This document shows positions 9,731 to 20,428 of a stretch of DNA of 21,462 bases, piece by piece. The notes below the pieces were generated by a model. It had not been told where the DNA came from, ran no database searches, and was given only the letters and a program-made list of their open reading frames with translations. This stretch comes from Funneliformis mosseae (lineage: Eukaryota > Glomeromycota > Glomeromycetes > Glomerales > Glomeraceae). Numbering within the stretch: position 1 is the stretch's first letter; each line of letters opens with the position of its first letter. A program made the position numbers and the translations under genes. The DNA is taken from NCBI GenBank assembly GCA_910592005.1, contig CAJVPP010001242.1, forward strand, positions 1 to 21,462, given 5' to 3'.

Positions 9731-10539
9731 AATAATATAAATTTACTATAAACCTTTATATAAAATTAATTTTTATTTAAATTAAAAATATTTTAAAAAC
9801 TTTATACTAATTGGTATATTTGTAAACTATTTTAATAAATTAATAATATGCTTGAAATTACCATATATTGCAAAAATTAAATTGCCTATTATTTTCTATT
9901 TAAATATATTAATTATCAAATTATTTATACTTTTAAACTCACTTACAAAATCTAAAAAAGAATCAAAATTATTAGATCATTTATATTATAATACAAATAC
10001 TATAAAAATAAAAATCACTCATTTGATTTTTTCAATTTTTTCTTTTAAGCCTTTTAAAATAAATATACTTTTATATTAATAGTAAGAGCTTAGATTAATA
10101 TTACTAGATAAAATCTAAAGGTTTTATAAGTCATCTAAATGGAAAAAGGTAAAATTTAACAATATTATATTAAAACCTTATTAAAAAATCTATAAAATTA
10201 TAAAAAAGGTAAAACTATATTAAAGCTTATAAAATGTAAAATTATATCAAAATCTTAGTAAAAAGTTAATAAAACTAAAGTTTAAATGTTTTGTAAAATC
10301 CAAAATAAGTTTAGACAAGCAACCTTAGTTTAGACAATAATTAATTATATATTTTAACTGATTATTTTTTACTATTATCTATTTTTTTTAATGATAGATT
10401 ATACATAATTTACTTATTATTTTTTTTATTATAATCATTATTATTATCTTCCTTATTATTTGAATTAAAAGAATTATTAAAAATTTATAGGCATAAGAAA
10501 TTTAAAATAAAACTGATTAAAATTAGATTATAAAATTTA
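9731..10539. other. AT-rich stretch without a supported gene
   Basis: A 75-codon open frame at 9852-10079 is rich in Ile, Leu, Lys and Asn only, as expected by chance at this base composition, and I do not accept it as a gene. Between about 10115 and 10320 phrases such as GGTAAAACTATATTAAAG recall the dispersed repeat at 9551-9730 and may be a third, further decayed copy. Confidence 0.35.
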
Positions 10540-11980
10540 CTATTAGAATAACTATCTTTTTTATAATCAATTTCTTTATAAATATCATATTTATATATTT
10601 AGTTTTTAAAATTGATCAATTACTAATTTATAGCATTTTTAATTTCATTAAGTTTTCCTCTATCTTTTTTATTCTGATAAAGATATTGCTTTATTGTGAG
10701 TAAGATTTTTAAAAATTTTATAGGATAATTTAAGTTTAAATAATTTTTATTAAGTAAATCTATTTCTTTTAAGTATTCAGATATATAATAATTTTGAAAT
10801 CTTCTTCTAATTATAATAAAAATGAAGAACTTTTAGTTGTCTAATTAGTTTAACAATTTGTAAAATTAATATCTATACTTTTTATGCTTTTTAAAATTGA
10901 AATTCTTTCTCATTTTTTTATTTTAGCATTAAAATTGACCTTTTGTTTACTAATGTTTCATTAATTATTTTTTGTACATTAGATTTAAAAATATCAATTA
11001 TAAATATAAGAGTTTATATTATTTTAGAATTATAAAAAAGTTGTTAAGGAAGCTGACTTTTATTTAAATTTAGTATATATTTTAACCACAAATTTTTAGC
11101 TTAATAAAAAATGTATTAATATTTCTAGGATTTGCAATTTTTATTTAAGTATAAAAAGAATTGATAATTAACTCTTAAGAAATTTTAAAGTCTAAGCATT
11201 ATTATCTATCACACTTAATAAAGTGATCTAATTTTAGTTTTATAGATATAAAATTTTTTTTTGAATTAATTTTTGTAATACTATTTGTTAGATTTCTATT
11301 ATTTTATATTGTTATTTTATTCTTATATATACTTTTAAAGTATCTGAAGAATTAATAATAAGATTATTAATAATATATAGATCATTATTTGAAACTGAAA
11401 AGTATTTTGCTTTTAGTTTAAATTTTAAAATACTATACTTTATCATATTATTAAAATTTTTAGTATTATATTCTTAAATACTAACATATTTAATTTTAAA
11501 AATAGTTATATTTGAATAATTTCATTTATATAATCATTAAAAGATTTTAATCTAATATATTGTTTGAATTTTGTAAAAATAGATGCTATTAAATTATATA
11601 ATAGTTGATATTTAACTTCTATTATATTTTCTAATAAATTATTCTATAGTATTAAAATTTATTTCTACAAATTTAAAATATTCTGTTCCCTTTGCCTAAT
11701 TATTAACCAAAAAACAAATTTTTTGTATAATAATTTACTTATATATATTTACTTTTTTACTAAAATAACTAACATTTTATTTATCTAGTTTAGAATATCA
11801 GTTTGCAACTATAAAGATATATGTTGATATAATAGTTATTTAAAAATTTTTTTAATAATAATTTACTAATACAGATTTGCTTTTTTGTTATATTATTTAA
11901 TATTTTATTTACCTAATTTTAGGTATTAGCTCATAATTGATAAAAATTATTAATAATCATATCTATTACTTTTTCAGTAA
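10540..11980 (-). pseudogene. Long decayed coding tract, family unrecognised
   Basis: Read on the minus strand, protein-like sequence continues for more than a kilobase with stops mainly TAA, TAG and TGA at places where Gln or Trp would fit, plus a few frame changes. Samples from N to C: KKQICISKLLLKKF, IEVKYQLLYNLIASIFTKFK, LKAKYFSVSNNDLYIINNL, AKNLWLKYILNLNKSQLP, IINETLVNKRSILMLK, ISEYLKEIDLLNKNY, KQYLYQNKKDRGKLNEIKNA. The mixture of charged, aromatic and aliphatic residues and the retained TGG make it unlike random AT-rich DNA. The N-terminal part holds a 128-bp duplication (see 11715-11968). I found no motif that names a family; a transposon-encoded protein or a lineage-specific host gene are both possible. 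Confidence 0.45.
11715..11968 (-). repeat. Tandem pair of ~128-bp units within the decayed coding tract
   Basis: TAATTTACT at 11731 recurs at 11859, and TTTATTTA(T/C)CTA at 11776 recurs at 11904, both exactly 128 bases apart. Read on the minus strand the units encode related peptides in two different frames, INKMLVILVKK-x-IYISKLLYKKF and VNKILNNITKKQICISKLLLKKF. 128 is not a multiple of three, so a later one- or two-base indel has shifted one unit. Confidence 0.6.
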
Positions 11981-12334
11981 GATTTCTTTATATTATTTTA
12001 TTATTTCACTCAACTTCTATATTATAATACCTTTATTATTTATAGAATAAATCCTAATACAAATTATTTTTTTTTAATAAATCTGTTTTATAACCCTTTT
12101 TATTTGATTTTTAGAATTTTTTTAGTCATTATCCTATTATTTATATAATTATATATAATATTTATTAAATTTGTGATAATAATTATATTTTTATTATTAG
12201 AATTATATTATTAATCTAGAGAATTTCTTCATATGATAAATTTTTTTATAATGAAATAATTTTCAGATTCTATTAATTACTTTTTAAAACTAAAAATATG
12301 TTTTTTTATTTTATATATTTTTTTTAGCTTGATA

Positions 12335-12362
12335 TAAAAGGTGGATAAAAGTATTTACACAT
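12335..12362. repeat. Left terminal inverted repeat of the Tc1 element
   Basis: Pairs in reverse complement with 13659-13686. Core GGTGGATAAAAGTATTTACA; the right copy has GGTAGACAAAAGTATTTGCA. The mismatches are transitions. Confidence 0.85.
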
Positions 12363-12515
12363 CCTTTATAAATACGAATTAATGCTAAAAAAAATATAAC
12401 CATAATAATAAATTGTAATCATATAACATGTTAGTATTTATTTATATTATAAACATAAAAAATAACAATTTAATTTTTTTTAATAAATTTTCTTCTCTGA
12501 AACTCTAAATAAAAA

Positions 12516-13507
12516 ATGTTAAAAATTAAAGAATTAACTGCAAATTAATGTAAAATCAGAATTTATTGCTATCAACATGATGATAATTATTAGACTATTG
12601 CTAATACTGTTAATTGTGAAGTGTAAACTGTTTATTATACTATTATTTGATACCATAATACTGAATTAATTGAATTGATAGATTATTCTGAACATTTGCC
12701 TTTAATTCTAATCTCACAATAAAATCACTTTAAATAAATTGTAATAATTAATAAAACTAAAAATCATCATCTATGTGCAGCTAGAATACAACATCTTTAG
12801 AAGAAGTAAACTGGCCAAGATGTCTTGACCAAGATAATTAGATGAACCCTCTATTCAACTATATTAAAAAATTGTGTTACAAGAAAAAAACCATTAATTT
12901 TACTAGCAAATATTAAGACAAATTTTAAATAGTATTTGAAATATCAAAGTTAAACTAAAGCAGATTGGTTGAAAGTCTTGTAGAGTAATGTATCTACATT
13001 CCCTCAATTTTAATAAAACTATTTTAATAAAGTTTGATGTAAACCAAAAGATGAATAGACTTTATCCTGTGTTATAGTTACAGTAAAACATAGCTTTAGT
13101 TAAATGTACTGAGGCTACTTTTCAAGAAAAAGTATAGGGCTAATTGTTCCATTATCTAAAATAGCAACTGGTAATTTATATATCATTATTCTTCATAAAT
13201 ATGTTATTCTGACTATGAAAAAATCTTTTCAAATTATGATAGCTGGTTTCAAGAAAATAATGCTTAACTTCATAAATCAAAGGTTGTAATATATTTTTAA
13301 GCGAAAAATAATCTTCATATATTATCTTGACCAGCTCAAAATTCTAATCTTAATCTGATTAAAAATCTTTGAGCTAAAATCAAAAAAACTATCTGAGCTT
13401 ATAAAAAACCTTCATCTAATCTTACTATTCTTGACCGATATGTTAAAAAAGCATAGAAAGAAATTTTGAAGTATACTATTGAAAACTTAGTCGATAGTAT
13501 ACCATAA
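12516..13507 (+). pseudogene. Tc1-like transposase, broken, catalytic triad lost
   Basis: The enzyme would cut and paste the element. ATG 12516 opens a helix-turn-helix region (YRTIANTVNCE-like and TVYYTII stretches), then AARIQHL, DWLKVL-stop-SNVSTF, TVKHSFS, GLIVPLSKIATG, FQENNA, LS-stop-PAQNSNLNLIKNL and the end NLVDSIP before TAA at 13505. These match the order of Tc1 motifs WSDESTF, QDNAP.H, WPAQSPDLNPIENLW. All three catalytic residues are changed: Asp to Asn (12987), Asp to Asn (13256) and Glu to Lys (13361). Expected Trp codons are TAG or TAA (12930, 12951, 12981, 13056) or TGA (13110, 13328, 13370); TGG survives at 12966 and 13244. A frameshift lies near 13225. Confidence 0.9.
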
Positions 13508-13658
13508 TAAATTTAAGTTATATTTATGACAAATGGTGGCCTAATTAAGTATTAGTTATTTAATATAAAATTTAAATCTTAATCAGCTTTAAATAAAATA
13601 TTAATTAACCTTTTATTATTAATGCAAAAATATTTGAAGTTTTATATTAAATGAAAAA

Positions 13659-13686
13659 GTGTGCAAATACTTTTGTCTACCTTTTG
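13659..13686. repeat. Right terminal inverted repeat of the Tc1 element
   Basis: Reverse complement of 12335-12362 with a few transitions, followed by the TA duplication at 13687-13688. Confidence 0.85.
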
Positions 13687-13688
13687 TA

Positions 13689-14223
13689 TAACTGATATTT
13701 TAGGTTTGAGATTTTAGATTTTAACTATATCTTTTCTTCTTCTGAAACATTTTTAAAACACTTTTATTTATTTATTAATACTTTAGATTTTTTGCTTATA
13801 TTGAATGTTTTCTTACTCTAATTAATTAATCTGTTACTTATTTTAATAATTACTATAAAGCACTAATTTATTTTTAATCAAAAATAACTATAAAACTATA
13901 TAAATCATATAATTAATATATTATTATAATATTTATTTATTGAATACAAATTTTATTTAAATTTTATTATTTATTTATTACTGTTATGAGTAATATTAAC
14001 AATAATATAATGTTGATTATTTTACAAATTGAACATATTAAATACACTAAATACAGACTGAAAACACGAAAAATACTCATCAAATAAATTTTTATTTCAA
14101 AAATATTTTCTCTATTTTTTTATAATATCAGTTGAAATTTTTACTAATTAAATATAAACTATTTGAAAATATATTTAAAAGTTTTCTTTAAAATATATCA
14201 AAAAAATATAGCAAAGATTTTAA
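13689..14223. other. AT-rich non-coding stretch
   Basis: I see no gene, repeat or RNA here. It may include the 5' flank of the transposase remnant that follows, but no terminal repeat could be recognised. Confidence 0.4.
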
Positions 14224-15414
14224 ATGAAGAGTTGTGTATTTATGAAATGATAGTTATTCTTTAGAATAAATTTTTAATTTGCTTTATATAAGTAAAAAAA
14301 CAATATATAGAGTTTTAAATCATTATATATTATGAAAAAATGTTAAAAATCCAATACAAGAATCAAAAAGATGAAAAAAATATTTAGTAATTTAAATTTA
14401 AAAGTTTATATTTTAATTTTTTTAATTTTTGAATATTTTCTTATAATTTAACATATTATTAAAATTATTTTATTTTAAGATTTAATACAAATAGTTAAAG
14501 AAAATTCTAATATGTATTTAGATGAAATGGTTATTAAAATATTAAGAAAAATAGGAAAGAGGATATCAATTATGATAATTTAGCGTTCTTTGAAATTTTG
14601 TGATATTACACATAAAAAGGTTTATATAAAAATCTTATTATATTACTTTAAAATATTAATAATATTAACAATTTTATTTATAATTTAATGTAAAGTTAGA
14701 AAAATATGTAAAAGAAAAAAGTGAAATTTTGCGTGATTATTATATAATGACTGTTGAATTATATTTTTAACCTAAACAACTTACCTTTTTAGATGAAATT
14801 ACAAAGGATAAGTATATATCTTGTAGACAATATGATTATTCTCTGTGAAATTAAAGAGCAATAAAAAAAGTTATATTTATTAGAGGAATACGTTATATAT
14901 TACTTTTAGCAATATCATTAGATGATATTATTGCATTAGATATTATACAAGGAAGTTATGATAAAGAACAATTTTGTAATTTTATTTTGACTAAAGTAGT
15001 AAGTTTAATAAGTTTAATTTTTGTATTTAAAAATCTTAATTATATAACAGAAACTAATAAATCTGCATTATATATTTATATATGCATACATATATAATTT
15101 TTATAATAGCTTTTAAATATAAATCTGTTTTCTCAAAATAATAGTAAATTAGTAATAGATAATGTTTAGATCTATCATAATGAATTTTTAATCAATTTTA
15201 TAGAATCTGTTGGATATAAATTTTATTTCTTTCACTATACTTATATGATTTAAATTCTATTGAGACTGCTTTCTCTTTAATTAAAAATTGGTTAAAAAAA
15301 AATAAGAATTATATAGAAAATTATTCAGATTCTTATTTTGCCTTAACAATAGTATATGTATAAATTACTACTATTATGTCACAATCTTTTTTTCAAAAAT
15401 CATTATATCTCTGA
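14224..15414 (+). pseudogene. DDE_3-type (Tc1/IS630-related) transposase gene, broken
   Basis: Protein-like code starts with a helix-turn-helix region near 14225-14390 (VKKTIYRVLNHYIL), then ENSNMYLDEMVIKILRKIGK and RSLKFCDITHKK to about 14617. A likely intron (GTTTAT...AG, about 14618-14693) leads to LEKYVKEKSEILRDYY. The endonuclease core reads LTFLDEITKD, VIFIRGIRYILLLAISLDDI, IALDIIQGSYDKEQF, LVIDNV-stop-IYHNE and LNSIETAFSLIKNWLKK, ending at TGA 15412. This is the order seen in a DDE superfamily endonuclease common in fungi (LDE...SLDG...ALDI-EGS...DNARIHH...SPDLNPIE). The catalytic Asp (14792), Asp (15158) and Glu (15262) are kept. Stops replace likely Trp, Arg and Gln codons; one frameshift lies near 15225. 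No terminal repeats were found. Confidence 0.85.
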
Positions 15415-15473
15415 TTTTTTTTTAAAAAAAAAAATAAATTGGTATATTATAAAATGAAATTATTATTACTAAT

Positions 15474-15655
15474 GATGAGGGACGAAACCCCTTAATAACA
15501 GTTGAAACTTAGACGAAACTATATTAAAATCATAATAAGGGATACGACGAAACCCTTTCGATACGACGAAAGCCAAAACTGTCGAAACTATATTAAAAAC
15601 ATAGAAAAGGGTATGACGAAATTATTTTGAGGAGGTTTCGGCAGGCATCTATAAT
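15474..15655 (+). repeat. Dispersed repeat, CpG-rich copy
   Basis: Contains several CGACGAAA(C/G) motifs (for example ATACGACGAAACCCTTTCG near 15542) and ends GAGGAGGTTTCGGCAGGC. It aligns with 9551-9730, where nearly all CG pairs are lost. It is a clear G+C island in this window. Function and family are unknown. Confidence 0.65.
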
Positions 15656-15729
15656 TATTACTATTTATTAGTTATTACTATTATCATTAAATTATAAGTA
15701 TTACAAAAAAAAAGGAAAATTTTATACAA

Positions 15730-17563
15730 TTATCTTCTATATCTTTCAGCTTCTTTAATAATTTTAGTTTTTACACCAATATTTATTTTTAAATCTTACT
15801 AATCAGCTTTTTTAAGATCAAATATATCTAAAACATTGATTGTTTCTTTTGTAAATTTATCTTGAATTCCTTCAAAAGTATTCTCACTAAATTTCTCTTC
15901 TAATTTATTAAAAAATTCATCAATTGACAAAACAAAAATTATATTATTTGTTTGTGATATTTGCAAATTATTATTTAACATATATGTTAACTAAGATAGC
16001 TGTAAATTTTGTTAATTAAACATATCAGGATAATAAATTGAAAAAGGCATAGTAATAAAAAATGAGAATGTAGTAGCAGAAGAAGGATAAAAGGAATTTA
16101 GATTTTGAATATTAGAATTTTAAATATTTGAATTTTGTAAATTATTATTTGTTCTTTTTATTGAATGTGTAACATCAAATAATAGCAATGTTAAAGGTTC
16201 ATCTAAAGCAGCTAAATTATGATTCTATAAATAAAATTTAGATAAAATAAATAATTTATAAAATAAAAATTCTAAATAGATTACAAACATTATGATTATA
16301 ACGTTAAATCATTGTGAATATTATATGTTAACTTACAATTGACTTAGCTTATATAGATAAATTATTTATTGTAAAAGTAATGTGCCTTGTTGAATTAATA
16401 TAACAGCTTCTATTATGTTTAACACAATACCATTTAAAATACAATTCTATAACAATTTTTGCAATTTTAGCATCTGCTTCATTAATATTTTTTCTTTTGA
16501 AATTTGATTTAAAGTTTTTTTTTTTTATCATCACAGTTTGATTTTTTCTTTTTTTTATTATTATTAACTTCTTCATTAATTATTTGATCATTATTAAATA
16601 TAAATAAATTTTTAGCTATAATAATAAAAATTCAAAAAATAAAAATTAAAATATTTATCTAAATTGAACTCTCTTATTAGCTTTTCTTTTCATTGTAATA
16701 ATTACTATTACCTTTTTATTATCATGATTATATTTTTTTAAAAATTCTGTCCAATCACTTATACATGTTAGTTGTGTTCCTAATTCGCTTTTCTTTTCAT
16801 ATTTATATGATACAATATAATTATCATGAAAAATAACTTGACTCGTAAGTTATGATTATACTAGATTTTCCAAATTATCTTTAAAACTATAAAAATTTTC
16901 TACAACAATATGCTCCTATTTAGCTGAATAGCATTTTTCATCTGAAAATTTAAAAATTAATTTAAATTTTAATTTAAGTAAAAAGATTCATTTAAAGAAT
17001 CTAAGTTTTTTGATTCAGATATATATGGCTCTATATCTGCAGTTAGTATTACATCTATATCTGTACTTGATGTTGTATTTGCTACTATTGATGTTGTATC
17101 TGTTGTATTTGGTATTATATTTATATTTGAAATTAATATTACATCTTTTGCAATTTTCACATTAAATGATGATATTTTAGGTAAGAAAGAATATTCTATA
17201 TCTATAATTTTAACTGGTTTTTCTTATACTTTGTTTTTCTTTCTACCTAAACGATTAAATTTATTATAATATTTAGGATACAAAGAGAAACTAAACTCTT
17301 CAGAAAAGTTTATGTTATATCAATAATATTCATTTTTATATGTTAACTCATTTAATTACTAATAATTATATGATTTTTTATCAGATTTATTAGGATTAAA
17401 GATGTGAGTATAGTATTTTCTTAGGTGATTTTTTTTATTTTCTGATGTTTCTTTTTTTTCTGCATTTATATTTTTCGTCACTACAGTTTTTATTATAGTG
17501 TAAACACAATTGACAAAGATAACATAAACCTATAGAATACATTCTTGCTTTTATATTAGACAT
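15730..17563 (-). pseudogene. Decayed multi-exon gene: PB1-like part, FKWYC core, SAM-like tail
   Basis: Minus-strand order: MSNIKARMYSIGLCYLC start (ATG 17563), a Lys-rich stretch, a Thr/Ile/Asp-rich segment (17160-16969), then SYKYEKKSELGTQL and ISDWTEFLKKYN with NKKVIVIITMKRKANKR (to about 16670), an arrangement like PB1-type domains of expanded proteins in mycorrhizal fungi. Next comes AKIAKIVIELYFKWYC, SCYINSTRHITFTINNLSI-x-AKSI (to 16337), an intron with GTAAGT donor (16336) and AG (16225), NHNLAALDEPLTLLLFDV, a Gln/Asn/Ser linker, SIDEFFNKLEEKFSE and a SAM-like end DLKKAD-x-x-DLKINIGVK, KEAERYRR, stop at 15730. Breaks are TGG to TAA or TAG, CAA to TAA, and frameshifts at poly-A runs. 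A second small intron (about 16616-16658) seems to have lost its GT. Family function is unknown to me. Confidence 0.7.
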
Positions 17564-17962
17564 TGTTGCTAAATAGTAAAATAAAATTGTGTTTATATCA
17601 AAATTATTTCATATAAATTATTATAAAATGTTGTTTGTATAATATTTCTGCTTGTATAATATTAGATAACATATGTAATATAAATATATTTGGTATATGT
17701 TCAGTGTGTTTATAGTTGTCACTCAAATTAGTTGAAGACTGTAATACAAACTCAAATAGTTTGAAGATATTTCAAATCTCAAACTCAAATTTTTCAAATT
17801 TCTCGTAAATTACAAATACTACTAAAATTATAAATTTTATTTATATCACAAATTTTATTCAAATTACAAATATCATCTAAATCACAAATTTTATCTTTAT
17901 TAAAAATATATTACGAATGTGTAAATTTGTAAAAAATTGTTATAAATTTTACTAAATATTAT
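17564..17962. other. AT-rich intergenic stretch with short tandem repeats
   Basis: Lies between two minus-strand pseudogenes: it would hold the 5' flank of the gene at 15730-17563 and the 3' flank of the hAT remnant. The only structure I see is the 18-bp array at 17806-17896, listed separately, and a doubled TTGTATAATAT near 17632 and 17652. Confidence 0.4.
17806..17896. repeat. About five tandem units of 18 bp
   Basis: Units such as AAATTACAAATATCATCT, AAATCACAAATTTTATCT and ATATCACAAATTTTATTC follow each other with a period of 17-19 bases. It is probably a small minisatellite. The units translate without consistent sense. Confidence 0.6.
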
Positions 17963-18342
17963 TTATTCAATATCTTGAAGAAGAGATTCTTTATCAAAAT
18001 TTTTATTTCTATACTCAATTTGTTCAATCTCTTTAGTATTCTTTAAAAATTCTTCTTGGTTGAAATCTTTATTAAAATCAAAATATTTTTCAAGACGCAA
18101 ATTTATTTTACTAAAAGATAAATATAATATTAGTTCTATATATGATTGAGTAAAATCTAATTTATCTTGAAAATATTCATCATCAAACATATCTGTTTCT
18201 GTAAACATGTAATATGTGATTCAAGATATAATATTTTCAATTTTCTTATCTGTAATATCCTGATTAACATAATTTAATTTTATAGTTATATTAATGATAT
18301 AGTAGGAATGAATTTTAGAAATATCTGAGAGATGATTTATAT

Positions 18343-18422
18343 CTAAGTTAAAAAAGAATAATTTATTAAATATGTGAAAAAAAAAAATATATATATATAA
18401 ATAAATTAATAATCATTCTTAC
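18343..18422 (-). other. Intron within the hAT pseudogene
   Basis: GTAAGA donor at 18422 and TTAG acceptor at 18343. Removing it joins LTQKSEI to NINHLSDISKIHSYYIIN in frame, which is the expected continuation of the hAT dimerisation domain. Confidence 0.6.
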
Positions 18423-19309
18423 TAATTTCACTTTTTTGAGTTAACCAACTTAAAATTGAAAAAACTCTTTTAACAGCCACTTAATGAGGTATAATTAATG
18501 CCAATTTAAAAGCAATTTTTTGAATATGATTATTTTTTTATTCAATATTTTTCTACCAATTGAGAACAGATCCATCTTGTAAATTAAACAATTTATCATA
18601 TGGATATTTCTGATTTCAATAAGCAGTTATTTGTTCTATAAAAACTTTACTACTGGTTTCATTACTATCATATTTTTAATCTACAATTCAATAGCAAATT
18701 AGCAGAAATTTTAAAAAACTCTATATTGAAACCCTAATATTTTATTAAAAATAAAAAAATAATTAATTTTCTATTAGATATATCACAATTAAAAGTATAA
18801 AATTATAGATAATCTTACTTTTATAATACAAGTGAAAAAAATACTTAAGTATAAATAAATTTGAATCAAATTGTGCTTATCATTTATTGTAAATATTAAT
18901 ACAATTCTTTTTAAACTCTAAATTTAATATAATATTTAGAATTTCCTTAATGACTTTTGCCATTTTATAATTCAATATATACTGATCTTAAAGTTACAAT
19001 TTTATATTTAACTCCTTTTATAACTTGTTTTCAAGTACAAAAACATTTCTTAAAATTTCAACATTAATCTAAATTAGCAGTTATATATAATTATTTTTAT
19101 AATATTAATATGTCTAAATATATTAAGATATTATTCAAGTATCTTAAAATAATAAAACAAAGAACATAATTATTAATAAATATATTATAAATTTAAGTTT
19201 CTATAAAATTATATATACTTTAAAGATAAAATAAAAAAATAAAAATATAAAATAAATAATTACTTGTTGAATTACTGTTTCACATCTCAAAATTGATTCT
19301 ATACAATCT

Positions 19310-19317
19310 CAGGCAGT
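19310..19317. repeat. Left 8-bp target-site duplication of the hAT-type element
   Basis: CAGGCAGT, matched at 20429-20436 by TAGGCAGT; the single difference is a C/T transition. Eight bases is the duplication size of the hAT superfamily. Confidence 0.75.
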
Positions 19318-20428
19318 TAGTGTTCTACAAAATCAGATTAGATCAGATTTTATCCAAATCTGATCTGATCTGATTTTTATTTTCCAAGATCTAAATCTGA
19401 TCTGAATTCAATAGATTTATTGAAATTCAGATCTGATCTGAATCTGACAGATCGAATCTCAAATCTGGATCTAAAGATCAGTTTAAATCCAAATCTGATC
19501 TGATTTGAATCTGAAAGCTTTATTGAAAAAATGAATTTTTAGTTTTAAAAGAGATCTGAAAATGTTTCTTTTCAATAAAAAAAACCTTTTCAGCTCTAAA
19601 AGAGTTTCAAAAGTCATTCATTTTCAATAAAAAGAACCTTTTTAGCTCTAAAAGAGTTTCAAAAAGTCATTCTTTTTCATTAAAAGAAACCTTTTCAGCT
19701 CTAAAAAAGTTCTGAAAAGTCATTCTTTTTTAATAAAAGAAACTTTTTGACTCTAAAAGAGGTTTGAAAAGTCATTCCTTTTCAATAAAAAAAACTTTTT
19801 AATTCTAAAGGATCTGAAAATTCATTTTTTTTCAATGAAAGAAACTTTTTAGTTCTAAAGAGTCTGAAAATTTGTTTCTTTTCAATAAAAGGAACTTTTC
19901 AGTTCTAAAAGAGGTCTGAAAATAAATTCCTTTTCAATGAAAAGAACTTTTCAACTCAAAAAAAATCTGAAAATTTGTTTCTTTTCAATGAAAGGAACAA
20001 ATTTTCAGATTTAAAAGTATCTGAAAATTTATTTTCTTTTAATGAAAGAAACTTTTAACTCTAAAAGAGATCTGAAAATTAGTTCCTTTTCAATGAAAGA
20101 AACTTTTTGATTCTAAAAAATACCCAAAAATTCATTCCTTTTCAATGAAAGAAAACAAATATTTAGCTCTAAAGAAGTCCAAAAATTCGCCCCTTTTCAT
20201 TGAAAAGAAACTTTTCAGCTTTAAAAAAGTTAAATTCAGATCTGACAGATTAGATCTAAATCCAATCTAAATCTGATAGATCAGATCTAAATCTGAATTC
20301 AAATCTGACAGATCTGATTTGATCTAAATCTGAATCTGAATTAGATCTGAATCTAACAGATCTGATTTGAATCCAATCTGTTAGATTCAGTTTGAATTCA
20401 GATCGATCCAAATTTGTGCAGAATACTA
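19318..20428. mobile_element. Non-autonomous hAT-type element with subterminal and tandem repeats
   Basis: The left end TAGTGTTCTACAAAATCAGA and the right end in reverse complement, TAGTATTCTGCACAAATTTG, are imperfect terminal inverted repeats that fit the YARNG start of hAT elements. An 8-bp target duplication flanks them. Both sub-ends (about 19335-19520 and 20230-20410) are packed with GATCTGAT/ATCAGATC and AATCTGA words in both orientations, typical of transposase-binding subterminal repeats. The middle is a 52-bp tandem array. There is no coding sequence, so transposase must come in trans. It sits in the coding part of a decayed hAT transposase gene. Confidence 0.85.
19552..20230. repeat. 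About 13 tandem units of ~52 bp inside the hAT-type element
   Basis: The word TTCAAT(A/G)AAA recurs at 19571, 19623, 19781, 19831, 19881, 19933, 19984, 20089 and 20141, with variants at 19676, 19729, 20039 and 20196; spacing is 50-55 bases. A typical unit reads CTTTTCAATGAAAGAAAC, CTTTTCAGCTCTAAAAGAG, TCTGAAAA. Within a unit CTTTTCAG and CTGAAAAG are inverted around CTCTAAAAGAG, so each could fold into a hairpin. Units have diverged by substitutions and small indels, so this is not a CRISPR array. Confidence 0.85.

Larger units (their letters stand above)
12335..13686 (+). mobile_element. Full-length Tc1/mariner element, inactivated
   Basis: The left end after TA (12333-12334) reads TAAAAGGTGGATAAAAGTAT; the right end, in reverse complement before TA (13687-13688), reads CAAAAGGTAGACAAAAGTAT. 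They match over about 28 bases with a few transitions and are bounded by the TA dinucleotide that this superfamily duplicates. Length 1352 bp is usual for Tc1 elements. The interior carries one broken transposase gene on the plus strand. Confidence 0.9.

Noticed and set aside
9852..10079. 75-codon open frame on the plus strand
   Set aside because: Composition is Ile/Leu/Lys/Asn/Phe only, with no motif and no context; expected by chance at this A+T content.
16349..16576. Separate small Lys-rich gene
   Set aside because: It is the middle of the larger decayed gene at 15730-17563: the frame continues through an intron into the SIDEFF part.
19552..20230. CRISPR-like array
   Set aside because: Units are tandem without unique spacers, diverge along their full length, and lie inside a eukaryotic DNA transposon.
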